From the NCBI GenBank assembly GCA_035528715.1, contig DATKYB010000040.1, positions 1-34,550 of the forward strand: a stretch of 34,550 bases of DNA, given 5' to 3'. The DNA is from Nitrospinota bacterium. GTDB taxonomy: Bacteria; JADFOP01; DATKYB01. Positions within the stretch are counted from its first letter, which is position 1. Every line of letters begins with the position of its first letter. This document shows, piece by piece, positions 1 to 7,254 of this stretch. Under the pieces are notes generated by a model. That model had not been told where the DNA came from, did no database searches, and was given only the letters and a program-made list of their open reading frames with translations. A program made the translations under genes and the position numbers.

Positions 1-297
1 AATCAAAATCTTTCAAAGAGTGAAAAAATGACTTATTCGGGGAAAAATTACATTATAAATACTGTTGATTTATCAGAAGACGGTGATTTAGTAGCATTTA
101 CAAGAGAAAAAAGTCTGATTGAAATAAACGAAAAACATAAACTCTATACAAAGTCCTCAAAAAATGGCTATTTAGATAGTTTGGTAAGAGACATTGCTTT
201 TACAGAAATTGCAAATGATTATAGCGATGGTAACTTAATTATTTTTAACCAAGTCTTTAATGAAATAGCTAGAATATCTGCTCAGATATTTTCTTAA
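1..297 (+). CDS. Hypothetical protein, C-terminal part only (5' end outside window)
   Basis: The frame is open from base 1 with no stop, and the first in-frame ATG (base 28) has no convincing Shine-Dalgarno sequence, so this is probably the last ~98 residues of a longer protein. I do not recognise the family with certainty. The segment INTVDL, then IEINEKHKLY, then a helical tail is reminiscent of the C-terminal ends of GHKL/Hsp90-like ATP-binding proteins, which often carry an 'I-x-I/V-N-x-x-H-P' strand before a terminal helix; this is a weak analogy. The next gene starts only 16 bases after the stop, so the two are probably co-transcribed. Base composition is AT-rich like the next three genes. 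Confidence 0.6.
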   Translation, partial: NQNLSKSEKMTYSGKNYIINTVDLSEDGDLVAFTREKSLIEINEKHKLYTKSSKNGYLDSLVRDIAFTEIANDYSDGNLIIFNQVFNEIARISAQIFS

Positions 298-313
298 TAT
301 TAAGTAATACAAT

Positions 314-1606
314 ATGATTGAAGATAAAGAAGATCTTTTAACGAAGTCTTTCATAAAAGGTTTTATCGAACAAAAGTTTATCCATCATTTTCCTTCTCTT
401 GTAAATTATTCTCAAGATAAATTATTTAGAAAAATAATAATGTATGTTTCAGACTTATATATAGAGAACAGGTCTCTTGAGAATACTGCTAAAAGGTTAG
501 AGATTGAACCAAGATTGTTGAGAGACTTTTTATTGAAGGCCGATAATTTAAATGTGATTAATTATAAATATTTAAAATACAAATCTAAGAAGAAAGATTC
601 TAATTTAGAACTATTTGATAAAGATTACAGCATAAAAAAATTAGATAATATAAAGCTGAACTATGAATATTGGAGAAAAGAAGAAACAAAACGGATTGTA
701 AAACTTTTAAAGAAAAGTTATTCAATTAAAGATGTTGCAAAATCAATGAATATGTCTTTTATGACTATAAGGAATATGTTATTTGCAGAATACAAATGTA
801 ATAATATTACTCAACTTAGAAAGAAATTAAAAATTAAAAGACCTCTCTCACAAAAAAAAATAGAAAAGTTAAAGAAAGTAAAGAAACTTTATGACAAACT
901 CCATACACTACAGAAGACAGCAAATGCTTTGGGTATTACTAGAGAAAGAGTAAGACAGTTGCTTAGAGATGGGGAAAAATATGGTATTTTTAAATATGAA
1001 ATATTTAGAGAAAAAAAGTTTGAGGAACTACTACAAATTTATAATAGAGATTACTTAGTTAGAGAGATAAAAACGACTATTAGTCCATCTAAAATATGCT
1101 TGAGATTAGGTATAACAGAAAGAGAATATTATAACTTATTAGAATATTATAATATAGATTCAAAAGAATATCGTAGATTAGCAAGAATGGGAAAATGGGT
1201 AGAGAAATATACTCAAATAGTTGATACTTTAGGACATCATCCTAGCACTTATGAAATGAGCACAAGAAAAGATTGGAAAACCGTTTGGTCTAAAATTACT
1301 AAATATTGGGGAAATATCGATAATTTTAGAAAAGAATTTGGAATTGAGAAGCCAAAACATAAAATTCATCCCAATACAAGACAGGCCTGGAAGAATATGA
1401 TTGAGAGAAAAAAAGAAATTAAAAGGGAGAATAAAAGAAAAATGCTTGATATTATAAAGGAAGATGGTCCTATTGGTTCTAAATCTATTATGAATAAATT
1501 TGGATTTAAACGTGCCAACGTTTTAATATATATAAATGAATTATTAGAAGAAAATTTAATTACAAGAATAGGTAGTAATGTAAGCACTAAATATATAGCA
1601 AATTAA
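314..1606 (+). CDS. Multi-HTH DNA-binding protein with homing-endonuclease-associated repeat
   Basis: A 430-residue Lys-rich, basic protein that reads as a chain of small DNA-binding modules. Helix-turn-helix-like segments lie near residues 52-76, 135-158, 196-220 (TANALGITRERVRQLL, very like sigma factor region 4) and 255-276. Residues ~293-343 match the homing-endonuclease-associated repeat pattern (GHHPSTYEM, then a W/I/FG-spaced tail ending in FRKEFGI). Residues ~376-428 look like a winged helix (GPIGSKSIMNKF, then the wing). No nuclease, ATPase or other catalytic motif is visible. It sits 16 bases after the preceding partial gene and is followed by 136 AT-rich bases before the FRG gene. 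It is probably a regulator or DNA-recognition subunit of this accessory island; the function is inferred from the fold pattern only. Confidence 0.7.
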   Translation: MIEDKEDLLTKSFIKGFIEQKFIHHFPSLVNYSQDKLFRKIIMYVSDLYIENRSLENTAKRLEIEPRLLRDFLLKADNLNVINYKYLKYKSKKKDSNLELFDKDYSIKKLDNIKLNYEYWRKEETKRIVKLLKKSYSIKDVAKSMNMSFMTIRNMLFAEYKCNNITQLRKKLKIKRPLSQKKIEKLKKVKKLYDKLHTLQKTANALGITRERVRQLLRDGEKYGIFKYEIFREKKFEELLQIYNRDYLVREIKTTISPSKICLRLGITEREYYNLLEYYNIDSKEYRRLARMGKWVEKYTQIVDTLGHHPSTYEMSTRKDWKTVWSKITKYWGNIDNFRKEFGIEKPKHKIHPNTRQAWKNMIERKKEIKRENKRKMLDIIKEDGPIGSKSIMNKFGFKRANVLIYINELLEENLITRIGSNVSTKYIAN

Positions 1607-1742
1607 ATTTTATGAATAACACAAATAGATTTTAGTTAGAATCAAATTATAAAAGAGATAAAAAATATTTATAAATTGTATATAATAATAAATATTGTTT
1701 AATTTAAATTGAGGGTTAAATTATGGAAAGAAAGGATAACAA

Positions 1743-2726
1743 ATGAGTATTGAGAAGAAAAAATTTAATAATTCAGAAAAAGCAATTAGATTTTTGGAAA
1801 ATTTAGCATTTAGCAATGATAATTATATCTTTCGAGGACATCCAAGTAGTAAATATAGGCTACAAACTACTTATTATCGGCATACTTTAAAATATTATAG
1901 TGAAGAATATAGAACTACTATTAATATTGATTTTGACATAAATACAATAATTGACAAGTTTAGAACTGGTCTTGTAAGAAACGATATACCAATTCCTTTT
2001 GATGAGGTAGAGTTTAGAGAGAATCAAGATTGGCTTGAATATGCCCGTCATTATGGAGTCCCTATTCCTTGTCTTGATTTTACATACTCCCCATACATAG
2101 CCTTATTCTTTGCTTTTAATGAATTACATATATCTCACAAAGAAAAAGGCATAGAAAAGTATGTGGTTGTATATGCTTTAAATTTAAATTCACTTTCTTT
2201 TTGGTGGTGTAAATTAGACCTTGAAAAATTGAAGAGAAGGTTAAATAAAGAGTCAAAAGAGTTAACAAAAAAAGATTATGATAGAAATTTAAGAGATTGC
2301 TTAAATGCGTTTTTAAATCCTAATCTTGAAAGAAAGTTGGGTCACCGTTTTCCTGAGAATGAAATAATATTTATTCCTTATCCAAGTAGATATAACAAAA
2401 GAATGCAGAAACAGGCAGGAGCGCTGTTATATGATACCTTAAATCACAAAAGTTATGATTGTGAAGACTTAGAAGGAGTTTTAGAAAACATAAAAGAAAC
2501 ACCTGAAGTTTTACCAGATCGTTCTGAAAAGATATCTAACACTTTAACAAAAATATTCATAAATAAGAAATGTGCTAAAGATGTATTTCAGAGGTTAGAA
2601 TTAATGGAAATAAATGGAGGAAAATTATTTCAGGATGAAAATGGAGTAAGGATGGACGTAGTTAATACATTTCACTATAGCCCCAAAACAAGCTATTTAA
2701 GAGATATTTCTCTCTATAAATATTAA
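1743..2726 (+). CDS. FRG domain-containing protein
   Basis: A 327-residue protein with the features of the FRG family (Pfam FRG). The name-giving motif is at residues 30-32 (YIFRGHPSSKYRLQTT), and the second conserved block is at 99-125 (ARHYGVP, then CLDFTYSPYIALFFAF). The usual family block reads H-x-G-x-P-T-R-L-L-D-W-T; here the Thr-Arg pair is replaced (PIPCLDFT), so the protein is divergent. The C-terminal ~120 residues are not recognised. FRG proteins occur often in bacterial accessory and defence-rich regions and their biochemical activity is not settled. The start is supported by AAAGGA six bases upstream. The HNH gene follows after 41 bases, in the same AT-rich island. Confidence 0.8.
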   Translation: MSIEKKKFNNSEKAIRFLENLAFSNDNYIFRGHPSSKYRLQTTYYRHTLKYYSEEYRTTINIDFDINTIIDKFRTGLVRNDIPIPFDEVEFRENQDWLEYARHYGVPIPCLDFTYSPYIALFFAFNELHISHKEKGIEKYVVVYALNLNSLSFWWCKLDLEKLKRRLNKESKELTKKDYDRNLRDCLNAFLNPNLERKLGHRFPENEIIFIPYPSRYNKRMQKQAGALLYDTLNHKSYDCEDLEGVLENIKETPEVLPDRSEKISNTLTKIFINKKCAKDVFQRLELMEINGGKLFQDENGVRMDVVNTFHYSPKTSYLRDISLYKY

Positions 2727-2767
2727 GACCTTAAAAAAATTATATTACTAATTAATTTAATAGAATT

Positions 2768-3325
2768 ATGGTCTTTTCTGAGAATATAAAAAAGGAAGTA
2801 AGAGAAAAATCAGCTTTTCAGTGCTGTATTTGTCAATCTGTAATACCAGATGTTCATCATATTATTCCTCAAGAAGAGGGGGGTTCTGATACAATAGACA
2901 ATGCAGCTCCTTTATGTCCAAATTGTCATAGGCAACTTGGTAATAATCCTGATCATAGAAAAGTGATTATTCAAGCAAGAGACTGGTGGTATAAGGTTTG
3001 CGAGAAAAGGTTTTCGAATGATAGCGAAACTTTTGAAATGATTAGAGAGATCCATAAAATGCTTCAAAATGTTCAACTTACCAATACAGAGCTGGATGAT
3101 TTAAAAAAGATATTGAAAGATATGAATGATAAAAATATTGACAATTTAACGGATAAAACAAAATTTGTAACAGCATCAAAAGTAGTTAAAGCATCAACCT
3201 GGTCTCAAGAAGAATCCGATGATGATTTTACATATTCAACTTATTGTAAACGATGTGGCTATCAAGCTTTTGGATGGAGACATCGTTCTGAAAAATGCCC
3301 AGATTGCGGCAACATTATTGAATAA
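2768..3325 (+). CDS. HNH endonuclease with C-terminal zinc ribbon
   Basis: A 185-residue protein. The N-terminal half is an HNH nuclease module: zinc-binding C19/C22 and C50/C53 (CCIC, then CPNC), the HH pair at 30-31 (DVHHIIPQEEGG), N45 in the IDNAAPLC segment and H54 (CHRQLG). This HNH type cuts double-stranded DNA with one divalent metal ion. A helical middle (~80-130) leads to a separate C-terminal zinc ribbon with C160, C163, C177 and C180 (YCKRCGYQAF, then KCPDCGNI), a possible DNA-, RNA- or partner-binding element. It is the last gene of the AT-rich accessory island, 41 bases after the FRG gene, so the two may act together. A stand-alone homing-type nuclease is the main alternative. 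Confidence 0.85.
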   Translation: MVFSENIKKEVREKSAFQCCICQSVIPDVHHIIPQEEGGSDTIDNAAPLCPNCHRQLGNNPDHRKVIIQARDWWYKVCEKRFSNDSETFEMIREIHKMLQNVQLTNTELDDLKKILKDMNDKNIDNLTDKTKFVTASKVVKASTWSQEESDDDFTYSTYCKRCGYQAFGWRHRSEKCPDCGNIIE

Positions 3326-3348
3326 TTCATTTTGAATAAATTATTCAA
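3318..3348 (+). terminator. Possible AT-rich hairpin terminator after HNH gene
   Basis: A 9-bp perfect inverted repeat (TTGAATAAT at 3318-3326 and ATTATTCAA at 3340-3348, loop of 13) overlaps the stop codon of the HNH gene and is followed by CTCTTTT. The stem has a single G-C pair and the T-run is interrupted, so termination is only possible, not strong. Confidence 0.3.
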
Positions 3349-3419
3349 CTCTTTTCGTTGATTCCCAAAAATTAGAAATTTAAAATTATATTTGACAGTA
3401 TAATTTAATTAGGTATTAA

Positions 3420-3640
3420 CTTCTCTTTCCACCCTTTTGCTTTTTAGGGATTTTTCCAGAGAATGAGGAGAAAGAGGGAGGGTGTTTGAACGAAGAGAGT
3501 TTCCTTCCTCGCCGAATGAACGCAGAAAAATTCCGTAAAGAAAAGCAACGGGGCACCCTTCTTTAGTTACCTTTCTTGGGTGTGCAAGAAAGGTAAAAAG
3601 GATTTGCTTTTACCCCTCCTTTCGCCTATCCTTAAAAAAT
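3420..3640. repeat. Gene-free stretch with REP/MITE-like palindromic element
   Basis: The stretch 3326-3641 has no credible coding frame. It contains a perfect 12-bp palindrome (arms 3567-3578 and 3585-3596, loop GGTGTG). It also contains an imperfect direct repeat of 18 bases, 14 identical, 30 bases apart (3487-3504 and 3517-3534, both starting TGAACG and ending TTCC). Short imperfect outer inverted ends are visible (TTTTTAGGGA at 3441-3450 and TCCTTAAAAA at 3629-3638). The GC-richer composition differs from the island on its left. This pattern resembles short non-autonomous interspersed repeats found in many bacterial genomes; copy number elsewhere in the genome cannot be seen here. The element ends directly at the start of the next gene. 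Confidence 0.5.
3567..3596. repeat. Perfect 12-bp inverted repeat
   Basis: TTACCTTTCTTG is followed by the 6-base loop GGTGTG and the exact reverse complement CAAGAAAGGTAA. In RNA this would form a stable hairpin, but no T-run follows, so it looks more like the core of a mobile palindromic unit than a terminator. Confidence 0.75.
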
Positions 3641-3641
3641 C

Positions 3642-4043
3642 ATGAATAAAAAGCCGATTATCATATTTGACGGGATATGCAAGCTCTGTAATTTCGCTAT
3701 CGATTTTATCCTTAAGAGAGATCAAAAAAAGGTCTTTATTTTTTTACCCAACCAAGTTATGGCAGGTAAAAAGATTCTTGAGAGATTCGAAATAAAAGAT
3801 TTGGAAGTAAAGTCCGTCTATCTTATTGAAGATAATGAGATTTATCATCAGTCCACTGCCATTTTGCGTATCTTGAAAAGGCTCTCCTTCCCGTGGAATT
3901 TAGGCTATGTCTTTATTGTTATTCCAAGACCGATTCGAGATTTTATTTACAATATCATAGCCAAAAATCGATACCAATGGTTCGGAAAGAGGGATGTCTG
4001 TAGAGTTTTAAGCGAAGAGGAAAAAGGTCGTTTTCTCCTCTAA
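3642..4043 (+). CDS. DCC family thiol-disulfide oxidoreductase (DUF393)
   Basis: A 133-residue protein matching the DCC/DUF393 (YuxK-like) family over its full usual length. The family-defining D-x-x-C-x-x-C is at residues 10-16 (IFDGICKLCNFAID, Cys13 and Cys16), and the C-terminal signature is YQWFGKRDVCRVL near residue 117. The family is predicted to be thioredoxin-fold redox proteins; physiological partners are generally unknown. It has no close co-directional partner: 166 bases separate it from cysK. It directly abuts the palindromic element on its left, and its composition is already that of the core genome, so it marks the edge of the accessory island. Confidence 0.85.
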   Translation: MNKKPIIIFDGICKLCNFAIDFILKRDQKKVFIFLPNQVMAGKKILERFEIKDLEVKSVYLIEDNEIYHQSTAILRILKRLSFPWNLGYVFIVIPRPIRDFIYNIIAKNRYQWFGKRDVCRVLSEEEKGRFLL

Positions 4044-4209
4044 AACCCTTTTTGAATTTCAAATCAATGTTATCTATCAATGTTAATCTTTGACACTTCT
4101 TAAGTTTGATAATAACCTTTATTATAATAACAGCAGAAAATTTTGTATTTTTCTGGAATATTTGAGAGTTTTTTGATAATAATTTTAATAATAAGCAAAG
4201 GAGAAACCA

Positions 4210-5139
4210 ATGGGAAGGATATTTAATGATATAACAGAGACCATTGGAAGAACACCTCTGGTCAGGTTAAACAGGATAACCAAAGATATAGAAGCAACAA
4301 TCGTGGCAAAGCTTGAGTTCTTTAACCCCTTACACAGCGTAAAGGATAGAATCGGTGTCAGCATGATTGAGAGGGCTGAGCGGGATGGATACATCAATAA
4401 GGATACGGTTATTATTGAACCGACGAGCGGAAACACAGGAGTGGCTCTTGCCTTTGTGGCTGCTGCCAAGGGATACAGACTCATTTTAACCATGCCTGAG
4501 ACCATGACCATTGAGAGAAGAAAGATCCTGAGGGCACTTGGAGCAGAGCTTGTTCTAACCCCTGGTCCAGAGGGTATGCCAGGCGCAATAAAAAAGGCTG
4601 AAGAGCTTCAAAAGGAGTATCCTCATTCATTTATGCCCCAGCAGTTCAAAAATCCAGCCAATCCTGAAATTCACAGAAAAACCACAGCAGAAGAGATATG
4701 GAATGATACAGATGGGAAGGTGGATATTTTCGTATCAGGGGTTGGGACAGGGGGAACCATTACAGGGGTTTCTGAGGTAATAAAGAAGAGAAAACCGTCT
4801 TTTAAGGCAATTGCAGTGGAACCAGAGGCCTCACCCGTCCTCTCAGGCGGAAAGCCTTCTCCCCATAAGATTCAGGGTATTGGTGCGGGTTTTGTTCCTG
4901 ATGTCCTAAACAGGGATATGATTGATGAGATCATTCAGGTGAGCAATGACAATGCCTTTGAAATGGCAAAGAGGCTTGCAAAGGAAGAGGGTATCTTTGC
5001 AGGAATCTCCTCAGGCGCTATTTTATGGGCTGCACTGGAAGTGGCAAAGCGAGGGGAGAATAAAGGAAAACTAATTGTTTTTGTTGTCTGCGATACAGGG
5101 GAGAGATATCTGAGTACTCCAATAGCAGAGGAAGCTTAA
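4210..5139 (+). CDS. cysK: Cysteine synthase A (O-acetylserine sulfhydrylase)
   Basis: A 309-residue PLP enzyme that makes L-cysteine from O-acetylserine and sulfide in the cytosol. The PLP-binding lysine is K45 ([11 protein letters not shown]). The substrate loop is [11 protein letters not shown] near residue 76, the phosphate-binding glycine loop is [11 protein letters not shown] near 177, and [11 protein letters not shown] near 265 is the conserved PLP-nitrogen-side segment. Length and motif order are normal for CysK rather than cystathionine beta-synthase, which would add CBS domains. In the C-terminal motif the usual Pro before D-x-G-E-R-Y-L-S-T is Cys ([12 protein letters not shown]). 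The start is set by AAAGGAG eight bases upstream. The SDR gene starts 5 bases after the stop, so they are co-transcribed. Confidence 0.93.
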   Translation: MGRIFNDITETIGRTPLVRLNRITKDIEATIVAKLEFFNPLHSVKDRIGVSMIERAERDGYINKDTVIIEPTSGNTGVALAFVAAAKGYRLILTMPETMTIERRKILRALGAELVLTPGPEGMPGAIKKAEELQKEYPHSFMPQQFKNPANPEIHRKTTAEEIWNDTDGKVDIFVSGVGTGGTITGVSEVIKKRKPSFKAIAVEPEASPVLSGGKPSPHKIQGIGAGFVPDVLNRDMIDEIIQVSNDNAFEMAKRLAKEEGIFAGISSGAILWAALEVAKRGENKGKLIVFVVCDTGERYLSTPIAEEA

Positions 5140-5144
5140 GTCAT

Positions 5145-5885
5145 ATGGACCTTAAAGATAAGGTAGCTTTGATAACAGGAAGCTCCAGGGGATTGGGTAA
5201 AGGGGTTGCGCTTGCCCTATCAAGGGAAGGTACTAAGGTGGTTATCAATTACCACAGGGATGATGGCCCTGCAAAGGGTGTTGTTGAAAAGATAAAAAGG
5301 GATGGGGGAGAGGCAATCTCCATAAAGGCAAACGTTACCAGACCAGAAGAGGTGGAGAGGCTGATATCGGAAATAAAATCAAAGTATGGAAGGCTCGATA
5401 TCCTTATCAATAATGTCGGGCACTTTTTATTCAAAAAGGTCACGGATTTAAGCATAGATGAGTGGAAAAGTTCACTCGAGAGCAATCTCAACAGCGTCTT
5501 TTACTGCACGAAATACGCCCTCCCATTGATGGTGGAAGGTGGATGGGGGAGGATTATCAATATCGCCTTTGCAAGGGGAGATTTGATCTATGCAAAGCCA
5601 ATGACAACCCCCTATGCCATTGCAAAGGCAGGGGTTATTCTCTTTACCAAATCAATAGCAAAGGAGGTTTTTGATAAGGGGATAACGGTGAATGTGATCT
5701 CACCAGGCACAATTGACAAGAGAGAAAAGGAAGGGGATAAGCTGGAGAATATTCCAAAAGACCTCTCTCCTGATAGCCTTGTTAAACCTTCGGAAATTGC
5801 TGAAACCATACTTTTTCTCATTTCAGATAAGGCCTCAAAGATAACAGGGGCAAATATTACAGTGAGTGGTAGTTGGAATCTATAA
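5145..5885 (+). CDS. SDR family oxidoreductase, FabG-like, atypical active site
   Basis: A 246-residue classical short-chain dehydrogenase. The nucleotide-binding TGSSRGLG is at residues 11-18, the NNVG (NNAG) motif at 89-92, and the catalytic Tyr157-x-x-x-Lys161 lies in PYAIAKAG. The C-terminal ITGANITVSG matches the FabG/3-oxoacyl reductase pattern. The position normally held by the catalytic Ser (the S of 'INISS-x-x-G') aligns with Phe142 in INIAFARGD, so the Ser-Tyr-Lys triad is incomplete. It may have shifted specificity, reduced activity or another role; the substrate is unknown. It sits 5 bases after cysK and 17 bases before the M16 peptidase, suggesting one transcript without an obvious shared pathway. 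Confidence 0.85.
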   Translation: MDLKDKVALITGSSRGLGKGVALALSREGTKVVINYHRDDGPAKGVVEKIKRDGGEAISIKANVTRPEEVERLISEIKSKYGRLDILINNVGHFLFKKVTDLSIDEWKSSLESNLNSVFYCTKYALPLMVEGGWGRIINIAFARGDLIYAKPMTTPYAIAKAGVILFTKSIAKEVFDKGITVNVISPGTIDKREKEGDKLENIPKDLSPDSLVKPSEIAETILFLISDKASKITGANITVSGSWNL

Positions 5886-5902
5886 ATAGAGGAGTAAGAG
5901 GA

Positions 5903-7168
5903 ATGTATAAAAAAGATACCTTTGATAATAGGCTTCGGTTTATTACGATTCCCATGAAAAATACCAGTGCGGTTACTGTCCTCATCTTTGTTGGGGCTGG
6001 ATCGAGGTATGAAAACAGGAGGACAAGCGGTCTCTCACACTTTTTAGAGCATATGTTTTTTAAGGGAGGGAAGAAGTATCCTGACACAAAGGCGGTTTCA
6101 GAGGTCATTGATTCTGTCGGGGGTGATTTTAATGCCTTTACCAGCAAGGAATTTGTCGGATATTACGTGAAGGTTGCTTCAAAGCATATTGACCTGGCAA
6201 TGGATGTCCTTTCAGATATGTTGATCGAGGCCAAGTTTGAGGCAAACGAGGTGGAGAAGGAGGGGGGGGTAATTATAGAAGAACTCAATATGTATCAGGA
6301 TATGCCCGTCTACCTTGTTGGAAACGATTATGAGAGGCTTATTTTTGGAGACCAGCCCCTGGGATGGGATGTTATAGGAAGGGTAGAATCTATAAAAGGA
6401 CTCAAAAGGGAAGATTTCCTGCAATATAAGAAGGACCTTTATACCCCTGATAACATTGTGTTAACGATTGCCGGGGATTTTAAATATGATGAGCTAAAGA
6501 AGAAGGTAGAGAGATACTTTAAGTTTAAAGATGGAAAAAAGAGCTATAGTTTTGAGAAGTTTGATAAGGAGAAAATAGGGGGCAGGGTATTTTTGAGGAA
6601 AAAGGATACAGAGCAGGTTCATCTCATATTGGGTGTAGAGAGCTATCCCCTAGACCACCCTGATTATGAGACGTTGCAGGCCATTGGTATTATTCTCGGG
6701 GGGAATATGAGTTCAAGGCTCTTCTTATCCCTAAGAGAGGATAAGGGTTTAGCTTATTACGTAAAGACCGGAAATACAGAATATCTCGACACTGGAAATA
6801 TGTCAACCAGTGCTGGAGTGGATATTAACAGGATTGACTTATCAATCAAGCTCATCATGGATGAATATGAGAGGATTAAGAATGAGGGGGTTGATGAAAA
6901 GGAGTTAGTAAAGGCCAAAGAGTATTACAAAGGCAAAATGATCCTTCGGTTAGAGGATTCTAAGGACGTTGCACAGCTCATAGGGATTCATGAGCTTTTA
7001 TTAAACAGGATAGAAACCCCTGAGGAAGCCATGGAAAAAATGGACAGGGTGACGACAAAAGATATCAAGAGGGTCTGTGAAGATATCTTTAAAAAAGAAA
7101 ACCTAAAACTTGCTTTGATCGGTCCTTATGATGATAGGGAGAGATTTGAAAAGCTCCTTCAAAGTTAA
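5903..7168 (+). CDS. M16 family zinc peptidase (processing-peptidase-like)
   Basis: A 421-residue pitrilysin-clan metallopeptidase of the mitochondrial-processing-peptidase beta type. The inverted zinc motif H-x-x-E-H is at residues 46-50 (SHFLEHMFFKG), with the third ligand Glu126 in the IIEELNM segment, at the family spacing. The C-terminal half is the paired non-catalytic M16 domain (SLREDKGLAYYV near 281). No signal peptide is evident. The start at 5903 is chosen because GGAG lies 8 bases upstream; an in-frame ATG at 5873 would overlap the SDR gene and add non-family residues. Likely cytosolic or processing endopeptidase; the natural substrate is unknown. It follows the SDR gene by 17 bases. 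Confidence 0.9.
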   Translation: MYKKDTFDNRLRFITIPMKNTSAVTVLIFVGAGSRYENRRTSGLSHFLEHMFFKGGKKYPDTKAVSEVIDSVGGDFNAFTSKEFVGYYVKVASKHIDLAMDVLSDMLIEAKFEANEVEKEGGVIIEELNMYQDMPVYLVGNDYERLIFGDQPLGWDVIGRVESIKGLKREDFLQYKKDLYTPDNIVLTIAGDFKYDELKKKVERYFKFKDGKKSYSFEKFDKEKIGGRVFLRKKDTEQVHLILGVESYPLDHPDYETLQAIGIILGGNMSSRLFLSLREDKGLAYYVKTGNTEYLDTGNMSTSAGVDINRIDLSIKLIMDEYERIKNEGVDEKELVKAKEYYKGKMILRLEDSKDVAQLIGIHELLLNRIETPEEAMEKMDRVTTKDIKRVCEDIFKKENLKLALIGPYDDRERFEKLLQS

Positions 7169-7244
7169 TAATATGCTCATCACTTTTTTTATCTCTTTGA
7201 GACCAATTGAATCTGAAAAAAATTAGCTTTTTTTTGATATAAAT

Positions 7245-7249
7245 GGAGG
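7245..7249 (+). promoter_or_regulatory. Shine-Dalgarno deciding a TTG start of the M24 peptidase
   Basis: GGAGG lies five bases before the TTG at 7255 and overlaps the first in-frame ATG (7243), which itself has no upstream Shine-Dalgarno. This favours initiation at TTG. Confidence 0.55.
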
Positions 7250-7254
7250 AAGGT

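Noticed and set aside
1366-1587. 73-codon hydrophobic minus-strand frame looking like a membrane peptide
   Set aside because: Antisense of the Lys-rich C-terminus of the multi-HTH protein; hydrophobicity follows from A-rich codons on the other strand.
1723-1746. Seven-codon frame whose TGA overlaps the FRG start ATG
   Set aside because: Could be a coupling leader peptide, but so short a frame arises by chance and the FRG gene has its own AAAGGA site.
4090-4128. TTGACA (4090) and TATAAT (4123) upstream of cysK
   Set aside because: The two perfect hexamers are 27 bases apart, far from the 16-18 needed, and neither has a good partner at correct spacing. Not called as a promoter.
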